A stretch of DNA of 64,000 nt from Cepaea nemoralis. Taxonomy: Eukaryota > Mollusca > Gastropoda > Stylommatophora > Helicidae. The notes under the pieces were generated by a model, which made no database searches, had not been told where the DNA came from, and was given only the letters and a program-made list of their open reading frames with translations. Of this stretch, positions 43,130 to 54,317 are shown one piece after another. A program made the position numbers and the translations under genes. The stretch's first letter is position 1. Each line of letters begins with the position of its first letter. The stretch lies in the NCBI GenBank assembly GCA_014155875.1, contig JACEFZ010002074.1, positions 186,001 to 250,000 on the forward strand. Reading direction: 5' to 3'.

Positions 43130-43895
43130 TGCGTCCGACACACCCATCTGGAGATCATCTGCCACATCCTGCACCCATCTTCTCTTTGGCCTTCCTCTCC
43201 TCTCTTCCCAGGCATATATACCCCTCCTTTATTGTTCTATTCAAACTTTCGTGACGTTTCCATCCATCCATCATGTGCCATGCTGATAAGCGTGGGCGGT
43301 CATGTTCTGCCATCTCACTCGATCACCAGAGTCGTGGATCAGCTCCGTGTTTCTGTCTCGACCATGCCATGTGGCCAAGCCATCCAGGTATTTAATTCTT
43401 GGTCTTTCCTTTGGTTTCCTCCCTTCGATCTTGCCAGTTGTCACCAAGTTCTCCAATTCATTTCTTCTCATAACATGCCCAAAAAATGTTGACTGTCTAC
43501 GTCTAATGTCTCTAATCAGTTTACGATATTCATTTGTTTCTTGGAGGACTTGTTCATTTGTCTTTCTGTCTGTCCATGGTATTCTTTGCATTTTCCTCAG
43601 AAACCACATTTCCACAGCCATCAGCTGTTTTTCAGCTTGACCGCTTATTTGTCCACGCTTCACATCTATACAAAAGTATACGTTCAACTTTCTTTTTCTC
43701 GTTTCAATTGATATCTTTTTATTGGTCAGTATGTTTTTCATCTTGCAAAATGCTACTTTCGCAATGGCAATTCGTGTTCTAATCTCTTCAAGGCATCTCA
43801 CATCAGATGTTATGGCTGTGCCGAGATAACTGTATCGATTCACTTGCTTAATAAACTGCCCATTTACTTGTATATCACGTTTCAAGTGAACAAAA
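43130..43895 (-). pseudogene. LINE C-terminal scrap and RTE-A 3' third, U2
   Basis: The minus frame 43903-43271 (210 codons) reads LKRDIQVNGQFIKQVNRYSY, CLEEIRTRIAIAKVAFCKMK, MWFLRKMQRIPWTDRKTNEQ, STFFGHVMRRNELENLVTTG and AHAYQHGT, stop. This is the longest C-terminal RTE-A frame. To the left lies the short basic scrap GRPKRRWVQDVADD (43130-43261). Upstream the frame joins RTE-B at about 43895-43925. Confidence 0.82.
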
Positions 43896-44361
43896 TATTT
43901 CAATTTTCTTTGTTTTGTCGTCTTTTATAGCCAACCCTCTTCAATATTCAGCTCTTGAAGTATGGATGCATTTGTCCTTTTCTTTACCCAAGGTATTCTT
44001 AGAACCCGTCATAACATTTATATTCAAAAGCATTTATGCGCGGTTCAGTTTGTTTAGTAAGTGTCCAGGTCTCACAGGCGTATGTTGCAATGGAAAAATG
44101 CATGCTCTTAAAAATCTAATGTTTGTAGTTCTGTCTGCCCCACTCCATAATTTATTAAGTTGTTTTAGTCTTTGAAGAGCAATTGATAGTCGTCGTTTAA
44201 TTTCTTTAATTGTGTCACCTTTGTTGATAATCAATGACCCAAGATATTCAAAATTTTCCACCACCTCCAATCTTTCCTCATTAACATATATTTATTTCTC
44301 CATGGTAGTTTTATCTGTATGCATTATCTTGGTTTTTGCTATGTTCTCCTTTTACTTCTTT
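43896..44361 (-). pseudogene. RTE-B thumb, U2
   Basis: The minus frame reads VVENFEYLGSLIINKGDTIK, RRLSIALQRLKQLNKLWSGA and DRTTNIRFLRACIFPLQHTP. It is split from the rest of RTE-B by the LINE at 44362. The sister sequence at 26280-26570 reads the same with a few changes. Confidence 0.82.
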
Positions 44362-44539
44362 TATTCGGCCTTAGTGAAAGTAGGCTTAATGATAAAATTT
44401 CAGATAAGGACATCTCTATTTAGGGTACAAAGTTTTTAGAAGGGATCCCTGTAGGAAACAAGAGATGGGCATAGTAACCTAAGTTTCTAATTTACTAAAT
44501 GCTCACCGTAGGCTAGACTTTGAAACTTGCGAAATAGAA

Positions 44540-45475
44540 TGTATTTGGTTAGAGCTAAAACTTCAAAACCGCACACCCCTGATAATTGGCTACCTCTATC
44601 GAAATCCCAGTGCTGGACACGTCTGGTACGAAAACTTCATTACCATGATGGATGTGGTTTTCGCTTCTGGGAAGGAAATTATACTACTCGGAGACTTTAA
44701 CATTGACACCAACAAATCCAACATAATATGGGGAAATATAATTGCATCATACAATTTCCAACAAATAGTACAGCAAGCTACTAGAGTAACAAAGTCATCT
44801 TCAAAAGTCATCGATCACATTTATGTAACTTGCTCAGACAACATCATAGAATGCACCGTGCCCAATTGTGCAGTGAGCGATCACTACCCAATATGCTGCA
44901 CGTGGTCTAAAAGAGGAATTAAAACTCCTAAACATAAACACATAAGTGTAAAATATAGAAATTACAAAAATTTCAACCAAAACGCATTTTTACAGGACTT
45001 GCTCAGTTCACCTCTAGACAATGTTTATCAGCTTCCTGACCCGGATGATGCTCCGGAATTCTGGATGAAAATCTTTATTGATGTTTTTGATAGACATGTG
45101 CCAGTCAAGGAAGTTCGAGTAAAACACCACGCCAAGCCACCTTGGATCACCTAGGAAATACTTGAAATTATGAGAGACAGAGATAAAGCACATAAAAAGC
45201 GGGATCTCAGTGCATACCGTACTCTTAGAAACAACGTTCAATATAACATACGACAGGAAAAGAAAAATTACTTTAAGAACTTAGTAATGGATAAAACAAA
45301 TAGTAAGGATATATGGAAGGCAATTAACACCTTGACAAACAAGTATAACTACCGAAATTCTTTACCATCAAATCATATTACATGCGACCAATTCAGTAAT
45401 TTTTTTCAAACTGACATAGACCAGTTGAAGGCTTCAAAACCTAATTCTCCTTGCAACTTATCTTTATTGTCATAG
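44540..45475 (+). pseudogene. CR1/L2-like endonuclease C-terminal half and linker
   Basis: The frame opens upstream of 44645 with IECIWLELKLQNRTPLIIGY, LYRNPS and continues IILLGDFNID, SSKVIDHIYVTCSDNIIECT and CAVSDHYPICCTW (catalytic SDH). A TAG at 45152 interrupts PPWIT; the same frame then continues MRDRDKAHKKRDLSAYRTLR, NNVQYNIRQEKKNYFKNL to a second TAG at 45473. The N-terminal half of EN is absent through 5' truncation. Confidence 0.87.
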
Positions 45476-45523
45476 TTTTGCGAGAATAGATGCTCCCGCG
45501 ATATTCTTTCCGACATACCGCTA

Positions 45524-47055
45524 ATGACAATCACTGAAGTATTCACTTACCTCAGTAACCTAAAAACCACAACCTCATCTGGGTTAGATGGAATCAGCAA
45601 CTGGATTCTCCGTTGTGCTGCGCCAGTGATCTGTACATCACTAACTTATGTATATAATCAGTGTCTCACCAAAGGCCACTTTCCATCAGCTCTCAAAATC
45701 GCTAAAGTGTACCCTCTTCTTAAATCTGGTTCATTGGACAATAGTCTCCCGAACAATTACAGACCTATTTCCTTAGTATCATCACTATCTAAGCCACTAG
45801 AAAAACACATCCATAAAGTAACATTACAGTATTTAATTCGCAACAAGTTTATTGTTGACAGCCAATCAGGATTTCGACCAAAATATTCTTGCCATACGGC
45901 CCTAACAAACATGATAGAAAATTGGCACCAGAATATAAACAACAACAGTCTATGTGGAACTGTGTTTATTGATTTCAAGAAAGCATTTGATATGATAGAC
46001 CATGTTATTTTAATTTAAAAAACTTGAGACAATGAAAATTGGCCCTAATGTAGTCACTCTAATATCATCTTTTCTATCAAACAGAAAGCAAGTAGTATCA
46101 CATAATAAATCTCTGTCTCAAACCACTACCTTCAATATTGGAGTACCGCAAGGCTCTATTCTTGGCCCTCTATTATTTGCCATATATATTAACGATCTAC
46201 CTTTGCATCTTTCGTCGTCCTGCGATCTATTTGCAGATGACTGTACAGTGTACACAAACGCTGAAAACTGTATTTTACTGGAGTCGTCTTTACAACAAGA
46301 ATTAAATAATGTAGTTAGGTGGAGCTATTCAAACCGTATGCAAATTAACATCACTAAAACAAAAGCAATGTTATTAACAACCAGACAAAGACTTCAAACT
46401 CTAAGCTCACACACATCACTTCAACTTCACATCGATAACATGCCAGTAGAAAGTGTAATTGAGCACAAAACATTAGGCCTAATCATTGATAGAAACCTAA
46501 CCTTTAATTCCCACGTTCAAGCGCTCATTAAATAAACAGCGAAAAAAGTCTACCAACTCGCCAAAATTAAAAACTTCCTTGATGAGGACACAAGGAAACT
46601 ATTCTATACTTCTCATATACAGACACACTTTGACTACTGCTCCACAATCTGGGACGGTTGTTCTAATTCAAACACCAAGCGACTTTACTCACTCCAGAAA
46701 CGGGCCATATAGCAAACATTTATCTGACAATCCTAGCCTGTATAAACGCCTTCAGTTACTACCATTCCGCAAGCGCCTGCTTTTCAATAAAGCTAAACTA
46801 ATTCACAAAATCCTGCATCGGAATGCCCCAAATTACCTTTGGCCATTGTTTAAATATAATGCTAGACACAGTAACGTTTAAATATACTACACATTCCGAA
46901 GCCTAGGATTGACTTATACAAAACAAGCTTAACGTACTCTGCAGCTCAGCTGTGGAACAATCTTCCACAAGAAATCAAAGACATCACCAATCCCTATTCA
47001 TATAATCGCAAATTATTCGAACACTATCTCAATACGGATTACCTTCCCCCTTAAT
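45524..47055 (+). pseudogene. CR1/L2-like reverse transcriptase and C-terminus
   Basis: Blocks in order are SSGLDGISNWILRCAAPVIC, NYRPISLVSSLSKPLEKHIH, SGFRPKYSCHTALTNMI, GTVFIDFKKAFDMIDHVILI (motif A), a frameshift near 46018, FNIGVPQGSILGPLLFAIYI (motif B), LFADDCTVYTN (motif C), HKTLGLIIDRNLTFNSHV. After a stop at 46535 the same frame gives HIQTHFDYCSTIWDGC. Another shift leads to RLQLLPFRKRLLFNKAKLIH, and an end reading YSAAQLWNNLPQEIKD follows. The FADD box and GVPQGS motif place it in the CR1/L2/jockey group. Confidence 0.88.
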
Positions 47056-47369
47056 AATAGAGATAATAATAATAATAACAAAACCCTAGTATAACAGCCA
47101 GTCCCCTTTTTGTAGGCCAGTATATTCCACATGGTTAATAACAAGTGTCAGACCATTATCTAATATTACTGTGTCGTGTAGTTTTGATGTTCGCATTTTG
47201 CCCATGCCTTTATAATGCATATCTTTTATATTGTTGCTGTTCTTTGTTAGCCTTGAATGATGTCTGAATGAAATAATGTATAAAAGAGAGTGATAGAAGG
47301 GCAGAATGTTAGACGGGCCTGCGTGCCCAATTCTTAACCCTTTGAAAATAAAGTTTGTTCGTTCGTTCG

Positions 47370-48061
47370 TTCTTTCGTTCGCCTAACATATGTCTATAAC
47401 TGCAGTGTTGTCTCTTGTATGAATCTAACAGTCTGTTTTAGTTCACTCAGAGGTCCATAGAGTTTATCTTCCAATGTTGTCTCTCTAGGCCAGAAGGTTC
47501 GCCTGGATATGTTGTAGTCTGGGCAGTCCTGAAGTATGTATTCTGTTGTGTGCGATGCCAAACCACATGTGCACACGTTAAGATATAAGTTGTGATTTTC
47601 ACTATTTCTTTGGGTTGAGGTTATTAAGTATTCTATACCAGTCTATGATGTGGATTGTAATATTATATCATCAGCATATCGAATCTCTGGTATTTCATGA
47701 CCACCGATATTTAGGGATTCATATTGCTCACTGGTTATATCATCTCTGACATTTCTCATTATATTTTCGGCGTACAGGGTAAACAAATAGGGTGAAAGCA
47801 CACATCCCTGACGGACTCATTTCTTTATGTCAAACCAATCTGATGTCTTGCCATCTATTCTAACCGCTGCTTGTTAGTCTAGATTACTCTAGATAGAGAA
47901 TTTTTATGAGTTGTACTACATGTGATGGAAAGCCCATATTCCTCATGATTTCCCAGAGTTTATGATGTTGTATACAGTCAAATGCCTTTGAATAATCCAC
48001 AAAACAGGAGAATAGGTTTGCATAAAATTTTCTGCATTTCTCTATTATTAAACGCATTTTG
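47370..48061 (-). pseudogene. RTE-B RT palm, U2 (with Cys-His insert)
   Basis: Contains the 228-bp insert (minus frame CTCGLASHTTEYILQDCPDY, RRTFWPRETTLEDKLYGPLS, 47576-47394), then the palm: YADDI-like degenerate box near 47680, motif B remnants near 47820, and LIIEKCRKFYANLFSCFVDY, SKAFDCIQHHKLWEIMRNMG (48081-47884). Confidence 0.8.
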
Positions 48062-49715
48062 CTCCCCCGATGTGTCTCCACCTTGCTGTGGTGGGGGAGC
48101 TTGCGTGTCCCATTGACCCCATGTGCTATGTTGATGGATGAAAACTACATATCGGACAGTTTATGGGATAGGGGCCAGACTAAGCGAGACACAACCTGCT
48201 GCTCTGCAGGTAGACTGAGGATAGCAGTCAAAAGTCAGGCGCACGAAGGCAGAAGTTCTTGGTCCGGACACATACTCTAAGGCTCTCTGTCGAGGGTTGA
48301 GGCTGAACACCCTAAGCCATAAACCCTCGGATGTGAGAGCAGGGCCGATAACCACCTACCGAAAAAATGAGGTGAGATACTGAGCACGCAACATGTCTAG
48401 TTCACCCTTAATTTTCCGAAGGCTATCAGCTGGGGGATATGATGGATCCCCGAATGAGAGGGCCTGGCCGTTTCTCGCTCACTGCTGCACGGGGGTAAGG
48501 TGCTGATCCGGTAGGACATGTAGCCTACCTCATGAGCGAGTACTAAAAGGTAGAAGAAGTGCAGTCGAATGAAATGGTTACGAAAAGTGTCTGTATCTAA
48601 CTCATAGAGAGTGTAAACAAAGGTGGAAAAACATCTTAATAACACGAAATGGAACGCACGGCTAGCGAATCCATTGCGTGGTCCGAAGACTGAACATCCA
48701 CTTGCCTAGTGGATGTCGCCCGCAGACTGACCGTTCCTGGTGTGTGCTTGAGCGACCAGTAGCAAGCGAGATACCAAACACATGGAAGTGAGGAACTAAA
48801 GCAGTCATGAGAAGGACGTGGCAACTCCTCGGGTGAGCCCAGTCTCAGAGCAATATGTGCCGGCTCTGCAATTATGGAAGCCTCCTTGGCTAGCGAAGGA
48901 ATGCCCATGGTCTGCCCCTGCCTTCCCTTTAGGGGTGACCGTGATGTCTTTGACCGTCCTATCTTGACCATCTGAGATGTGGGCGACATCACAACAATAA
49001 GACTAACGTGCCGCGAAATCCGAAAAAAGCTAATCTCATTAAAAATGCCCGCCGAATACGGAAGTACCGTCCTACGGGTGTCAAAATAAAAATTGCCACT
49101 ATGCATTTACGTCCGAGTGAAATATCTCGTCCGAATGTCTCTCGTGCTAGGAAAAACCCTATTTTCCGAATGCCGCTCTTGTTCAGAACAGCTCTGACTA
49201 AGTAGTTTTCCGAATGTCCGTCGTTCCTGGAACAATTCTGACGGGCACAACGACAAGCACATGTCCGATTCGAAAACTCGCTGAGTGGATATCGTTAGCA
49301 GACCTGTCTGGTTTGTGCTGGAACGGCCCGGGGCGAACGAAATGCCCAATATATTGAAGTGAGGAATTAAAGCAGACATGAGCAGGGCGTGACAATTCCC
49401 TCGGTGAGCCCAGCACCAGGGCGCTATGTGTCGGCTCTGCAATTATGGAAGCCATCAAGGATGGCGGCAAATGCCATGGACTGTCCCTGCCTTCCTTTGA
49501 GGGATGATCGCGAAGTCTTCGAATGTTCCAACTTAACTAGGCGGATGTGGACGGTATAACAAAAGTGAGTCTCCTAGGAATGCTAACCTGGTCAAAATTG
49601 CAAGCTAAAAGTCGGATGTGTTGGCCTAAGGGTTTCGACCCAAGGGGCCTATCGAGACACACCGCAATCAGATCTGGAAAAAACAAAAACACTCCGGATG
49701 AACGCAAAGAAGAAG
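48062..49715 (+). mobile_element. 1.65-kb ORF-less retroposon inside RTE-B, U2
   Basis: Counterpart of 27351-29003 at the same point of RTE-B, flanked by AAACGCATTTTG (48050-48061, one base mutated) and AAACGCATGTTG (49716-49727). Its 5' part is fuller than in U1: CCTTGCTGTGGTGGGGGAGC, where U1 has lost 16 bp between two CTTGC words. The right end is A-rich. No domain is readable. Confidence 0.7.
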
Positions 49716-49973
49716 AAACGCATGTTGAGTATGTGATCTCTTGTCCCTCTTCTGTTTCCGCTGTCTTTGGTTCATGTATATCATTCACACCCTCACAGTC
49801 ATTCATATCATACATGCCACTGCAGTATTCCTGCCATCTTTCTCGAATTTGTCTAGATTCTGTTAAGGTATTTCCCAATTTGTCACAGATAACATTTAAT
49901 AGAGGTTGAACATTTCTTGTCAATAACTTCATTTCTTTGAACATTTCGTAATCTCTTCCATTCTTATGATATT
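49716..49973 (-). pseudogene. RTE-B RT N-terminal remnant, U2
   Basis: Minus frame MFKEMKLLTRNVQPLLNVIC, DKLGNTLTESRQIRERWQEY, ending near KTAETE. About 350 bp present in U1 (PEPSLDETAWAIKNPKN through QAGFRQGR) are deleted here at CCTCTTC. A SINE cuts the left edge of the EN part at 49974. Confidence 0.8.
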
Positions 49974-50218
49974 TTTTTTTTTTTAAGCATATCTTTTACA
50001 GGACTTAGCTGTCAATACCAGCATCTTTCAGCTGTATGTTGATCTCTTGGCAAGATTACGCTCAGTAGTTTGCCATTGCTTTCTGAGCGGCCGGCTCACA
50101 TACCCCGTAAGTTACCGATGCGATTCGAACCACTACTGATTTGAACCGTCATCATGTTGCCGACGAGAGTATACGAGATTACGGAGAAAAGTCATAACCT
50201 CTAAGCCACGAAGCCGGC
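49974..50218 (-). mobile_element. tRNA-derived SINE, copy 2 (full length)
   Basis: TCTTATGATATT flanks it at 49962-49973 and 50219-50230, a 12-bp duplication. The U1 site (about 29583) has one copy. On the minus strand it begins GCCGGCTTCGTGGCTTAGAG (A box TGGCTTAGAGG) and carries GGTTCGAATCG (B box) about 100 bases in. It then has a core with GCAATGGCAAACTACTGAGC and ends in poly-A. These are the Pol III internal promoter and 3' tail of a SINE. The 19-base core word is shared with the RTE-A leader at 21257-21275, suggesting RTE-driven mobilisation. Confidence 0.92.
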
Positions 50219-51289
50219 TCTTATGATATTGCTCTATTTTTAATACAACAATCTTGTATATATTGGTTTTTGTCCTTTCTTGTGTTCTTTCTTATTTCTC
50301 GTGTTAAAGATTTATACTTCATCCTAATGTTATCGGTTTCTCCTTTATTTTTCAGTTCCCTTCGTTCTTTTATTAATTCTAAAGTGCATGGCGTAATCCA
50401 TGGCTTATGCTGCTTAGTCCTGATCGGAATTAAATCTTTGGCTGCTGTTATCAGGATATCTCTAGCTTGTACTGCCAGTTCATTAGGTGTCTTTTCCTCT
50501 TGTACAGACATCAAGACCCCAAAACGATTCCTCACTTCTACGTTGTATGTATCTGGTATTTTTGTGAGATCAAAGCGAAGTGGCCTTGGACCACGGGTCA
50601 GCTTTCTGAGTTTCAATTTCAGATCTGCTTCTAATAACTGATGATCTGTATCACAGTCTGCACTCCGTAGGGTTTTTGCAGATGTTATGATTGATCTCCA
50701 TCTTCTTTGCATTAAAATATAATCTATCTGATTTTTGGTAATACTGTCCGAGGACTTTCCATGTGAAGAGTCTTCTTTGGTGTTGTTTAAACAGTGTGTT
50801 GGCTATTGTTAACTCATTTTATGTGCAAAAGTCAATTAATTTATCACCTGCATCATTTCTATTTCCCAATCCAAATTTTCTTAAAACGTGTCTCTCATTT
50901 TCGGCTCTTCCTGTACTTACTTTAGTATTAAAATCTCCCATTATTATTGTTATATTATTATTGCAAATCTTATTTAATGTGTCTTGCAATGTGCTGCAAA
51001 CATCTTCAATTTCGTCCTCCTCTGCTGTTGAAGTAGATGCATACATCTGAACGAGAGTTGTGTATTTGGACGACCTTTAAGTCTGATAGTAAGGATTCTG
51101 TCACTAACTGTGGTATATCCCATTAAAGCTTTTGCAGTAGTTTTATCTAAACAAAATGCCACTCCGCTCTGGCCTCCGACGTCTCTACCAGAATATATGA
51201 AAAGACTTCCATTTTCATTTGTAAAATGTCCCTTGCCTCTCCAACGATGTTCACTAATTCCTAAAATTTGAATATTTTAAAATATATGG
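50219..51289 (-). pseudogene. RTE-B endonuclease, U2
   Basis: From about 51270 the minus strand reads EHRWRGKGHFTNENGSLFIY, SGRDVGGQSGVAFCLDKTTA and TVSDRILTIRLKGRP. From 51046 it reads MYASTSTAEEDEIEDVCS, TIIMGDFNTKVSTGRAENER and GNRNDAGDKLIDFCT. From 50712 it reads MQRRWRSIITSAKTLRSADC, DTDHQLLEADLKLKL. The middle, with NQIDYIL, is frameshifted near 50720-50770. Confidence 0.82.
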
Positions 51290-51642
51290 GATCACATTTC
51301 AAAACTTCAAAGTTTAAATTGTTACTACCCACATCTTTGCCAGCTTCAACGATACTTTTGATAGCAAGTCGCCTAATCTGGTGATTGTTTTCACCACGTA
51401 TCAATCAGGTGCCGTCTCAATGAAGGTTGGCTGCAATGGATCTCTAACAGTCTGTCTCTCGCCTTGACTGTACATTCTGTCAGACTGATGTTCGTCCATC
51501 TCTTGATGTTATCTTCCCACTTGTATCGTTGTGTACCTCTTGCTCGCTTGTCTCCAACATTGCCTTCCAGTATGGTTTTTATAAGAGTATCATGTCTTTT
51601 AACGTGGCCGAAATACTGGAGCTTACTAACCAAAGAACACAT
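51290..51642 (-). pseudogene. LINE C-terminal scrap preceding RTE-B, U2
   Basis: The minus frame 51642-51391 reads MCSLVSKLQYFGHVKRHDTL, IKTILEGNVGDKRARGTQRY, KWEDNIKRWTNISLTECTVK and ends LRRHLIDTW, stop. It is a BovB/RTE-like polymerase C-terminus placed upstream of an RTE-B endonuclease. It could be the end of a second LINE inserted head to tail, or a captured leader. It abuts RTE-A(+) of U3 at about 51640 within GGAGCTTACTAACCAAAG. Confidence 0.75.
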
Positions 51643-53260
51643 ACATCAGCAGGCTGCCTAAAGATAAAAGATGGAAAAAATCATTTAAAAAAAAAAGATT
51701 AGATTTTACATGTATGGTCAGATTATGTGAAGTACCTTTATGATGATAACAGAGAAGAACAGTATGATATTCAAAATAATAATGAAGGATCATCAATTTT
51801 GAAGATGGAGGTTCAGAATGCTCTTAACCATATGAAATCTGGCAAGACCCCCGGTTCAGACAGCATCACAATAGAAATGATTAATGCTTTTGAAGAATAC
51901 GGAATAGATAAAGTTACCAGACTCCGGAATACCATATATGATACTGGAGATATACCCCGTGAATTATGTAATTCTGTATTTATTGCAATCCCGAAGAAAT
52001 CAGGAGCCTTGGAATGTGATCAACATCGAAAAATTGGTATAATGAGCCACATCACGAAGATTTTGCTGAGAATTATCATGCAAAGAATTAGGAAGAAAAT
52101 ACAACCCGAAATAGGAGAAGAACAATGTGTGTTTGTTGAAGGCAAGGGTACAGTAAATGCTGTGTATATACTGAGAACAGTAATTGAACGTTCTATTGAA
52201 GTAAACAAAGATCTATATCTTTGCTTTATTGACTACACAAAGGCTTTCGATAAAGTGAGACATGTCGACATGATAAGGATGCTTGAAGATCTACAAATTG
52301 ATGGAAAAGACCTTAGACTTGTAAAATACATATATTTGAAACAACAAGCTGCCATAAGAATTGATAATGAAGTAGGTCAATATCAGCCTATTAAGAGAGG
52401 TGTGAGACAGGGATGTGTAATGTCTCCGGATCTTTTTTCCCTGTACAGTGAAAATATTTTCAGACATATAGAAGATATGGAAGGAATCAACATTGGGGGA
52501 CGATACATCAATAACATTAGATATGAAGATGATACAGTCTTGGTTGCAGACAATGAACAGGATCTGCAAAAGTTAGTAGATGCGGTTGTTGCACACAGTG
52601 AACAACTAGGGTTAGAATTGAAATGTAAGAAGACACAGATTATGGTCGTCACTAGGAAGAAAGAAATACCACAATGTAATACACAAGTAAATGGGCATAT
52701 CTCGGAACAGTCATAATATCTGATGGGAGATGCCTTGAAGAGATTAGAACAAGAAGTGCCATGGCGAAGGTAGCCTTTTGCAATATGAAAAACATACTGA
52801 TCAATCAAAAGATATCAATCGAAACGAGAAAAAGAGTGTTGAATTCCTACATTGAACCTGTACTTTTATATGTATGTGAAGCTTGGACAATGAGCAGACA
52901 AGCTGAAAAACATCAGATGGATGTGGTTTCTGAGGAAAATGCAAAGAATACCATGGACAGATAGAAAAACCACCGAACAAGTCCTACAAGAAACAAATGA
53001 AGATCGTAAACTGATTAGAGACATTAGGCGTAGACAGTCAACATTTTGTTTGGCATGTTATGAGATGAAATGAATTGGAGAACTTGGTGACAACTGGCAA
53101 GATCGAAGGGAGGAGACCAAAGGGAAGACCAATAATTAAATACCTGGATGGCTTGGCCACATGGCATGGTCGAGACAGAAACACGGAGCTGATCCACGAC
53201 TCTGGTGATCGAGTGAAATGGCAAAACACGACCGCCCACGCTTATCGGCATGGCACATGA
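51640..53260 (+). pseudogene. RTE-A linker, RT and C-terminus, U3
   Basis: Starts in the EN-RT linker (ELTNQRTHTSAGCLKIKDGK). The 329-codon frame from 51727 reads EVQNALNHMKSGKTPGSDSI, CFIDYTKAFDKVRH, GVRQGCVMSPDLFSLY and IRYEDDTVLVA (YEDD as in U2), ending at NGHISEQS after a short deletion. Later pieces are MAKVAFCNMKNILINQKISI and KIEGRRPKGRPIIKYLDGLA, ending AHAYRHGT, stop at 53258-53260. Confidence 0.88.
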
Positions 53261-53269
53261 TGGATGTAT

Positions 53270-53440
53270 GGAAATATTTCACTTGCCCCCTCTTTATTTC
53301 TTTAATCAACCCTCTCTTCATTCCCAGTTTTTATAGAATCTCTGCATTTGATTGTGTTTGTTTCCATGAAATACGACATATTCGTTTGTATATCCACATC
53401 TCCAGGGCTTCTATGCGACTTTCTAGTTGCTCTCCTTGAA
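53270..53440 (-). pseudogene. LINE thumb scrap, U3
   Basis: Minus frame GEQLESRIEALEMWIYKRIC, RISWKQTQSNAEIL, counterpart of 41560-41725. Confidence 0.65.
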
Positions 53441-54119
53441 TATCAAGAAAACTGTAACAATGATGGTAACAAAGAAACAAGTGACACCCAAATGTGAAAT
53501 AGAGATAGAAGGGAAAATTCGTCACCAAGTGGATAGTTTTAAATATCTAGGGACATTTATAACATCAGATGGAAGATGCACAACAGAGATCAAGAGCAGA
53601 ATAGGGCAAGCAAAGGCTGTCATTTCAAAAAAAATGAAGATATCTTATGCAATTAGTCGCTATCATTGAATGTAAGAAAGAGAGTGCTGAGGTGCTATAA
53701 AGAACCTGTTTTGCTGTAAGGCTGTGAATCTTGGAATATACATGAAGAAATTAGGAAGAGATTAGAAGCAACAGAGATGTGGTTCCTTAGACGAATGTTA
53801 CGAATTCCTTGGACTGCCAAAGTAACTAACGACGAATGCCTTTAAGAGGCTGGCGAAACTAGAACATTATATACAACAATAAGAAAGAGACAAACAGCTT
53901 TTTTTGGGTCATGTGATGAGAAGAGAGGCGCTAGAGAACATAGTGACAACTGGAAAGATCGAGGGGAAGAAAGGCAGAGGTAGACCACGAGAAATTATGC
54001 TGGATGGTTTGCGACGGTGGCATGGAGGTATATCAACGGCAAAGTTGATCCAGAAAACCAAGGACAGAGATCTGTGGAGTGTCATGAACGCCTATGCCAG
54101 TCGGCACGGCACTTGATGA
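53427..54119 (+). pseudogene. RTE-C thumb and C-terminus, U3
   Basis: 53427-53669: LNIKKTVTMMVTKKQVTPKC, IRHQVDSFKYLGTFITSDGR and CTTEIKSRIGQAKAVIS, then a frameshift. 53690-53900 is broken by a stop (TGTAAGGC for TGTATGGC). 53904-54116: MGHVMRREALENIVTTGKIE, GKKGRGRPREIMLDGLRRWH, ending NAYASRHGT, stop. The (TGA)n tail follows. Confidence 0.82.
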
Positions 54120-54310
54120 TGATGATATAGGGATAAGAGATCCGGTGACATGACACACCCCTGTCGTACTCCTAGCTTTATCTGTTCATACCTTCCCTCT
54201 TTATTTCCGATTTTAATTGCTGATACTTGGTAATGGTTCCAGTAAATATTCTTTATTATTCTTAAATTATCTTTCCCATCAATGTTGATATCTTCCAACA
54301 TATAATGATA
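54120..54310 (-). pseudogene. RTE-C reverse transcriptase scrap, U3
   Basis: Minus strand reads MLEDINIDGKDNLRIIKNIY, WNHYQVSAIKIGNKEGRYEQ, IKLGVRQGCVMSPDLLSLY, the clearest of the three copies. It is RT palm from the helix before motif B through motif B. Its upstream part was separated by PLE-1. Confidence 0.8.
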
Positions 54311-54317
54311 ATGATAC

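Larger units (their letters stand above)
44362..47369 (+). mobile_element. CR1/L2-like LINE, 5'-truncated
   Basis: Inserted in the purine/pyrimidine-rich end of the 228-bp insert inside RTE-B. A short TTCTTT flanks both sides (44356-44361 and 47370-47375), and the U1 site near 26655 is uninterrupted. The 3' end is a (GTTC)n tail after TTTGAAAATAAAG. It carries the second half of the endonuclease, RT and a C-terminal domain; there is no RNase H. In-frame stops and two frameshifts make it inactive. Confidence 0.87.
40189..51640. repeat. macro-repeat unit U2
   Basis: Complete except for about 295 bp lost at its left edge (40189 corresponds to about 51935 in U3). The order is RTE-A(+), LINE scrap(-), RTE-C(+), RTE-C RT scrap(-), linker, LINE C-terminal scrap(-), RTE-A 3'(-), RTE-B(-), LINE C-terminus(-). 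Private insertions are the CR1/L2-like LINE and the SINE. A private deletion of about 350 bp lies in RTE-B RT. Confidence 0.85.
51640..54310. repeat. macro-repeat unit U3, left part
   Basis: Begins at the junction with U2 and repeats its order: RTE-A(+), LINE scrap(-), RTE-C(+), RTE-C RT scrap(-). It is interrupted by PLE-1 and resumes at 63357. Confidence 0.85.

Noticed and set aside
50100..50218. A functional tRNA gene
   Set aside because: The A and B boxes are present, but the sequence does not fold as a complete tRNA. It continues into a SINE body with poly-A and a target duplication.
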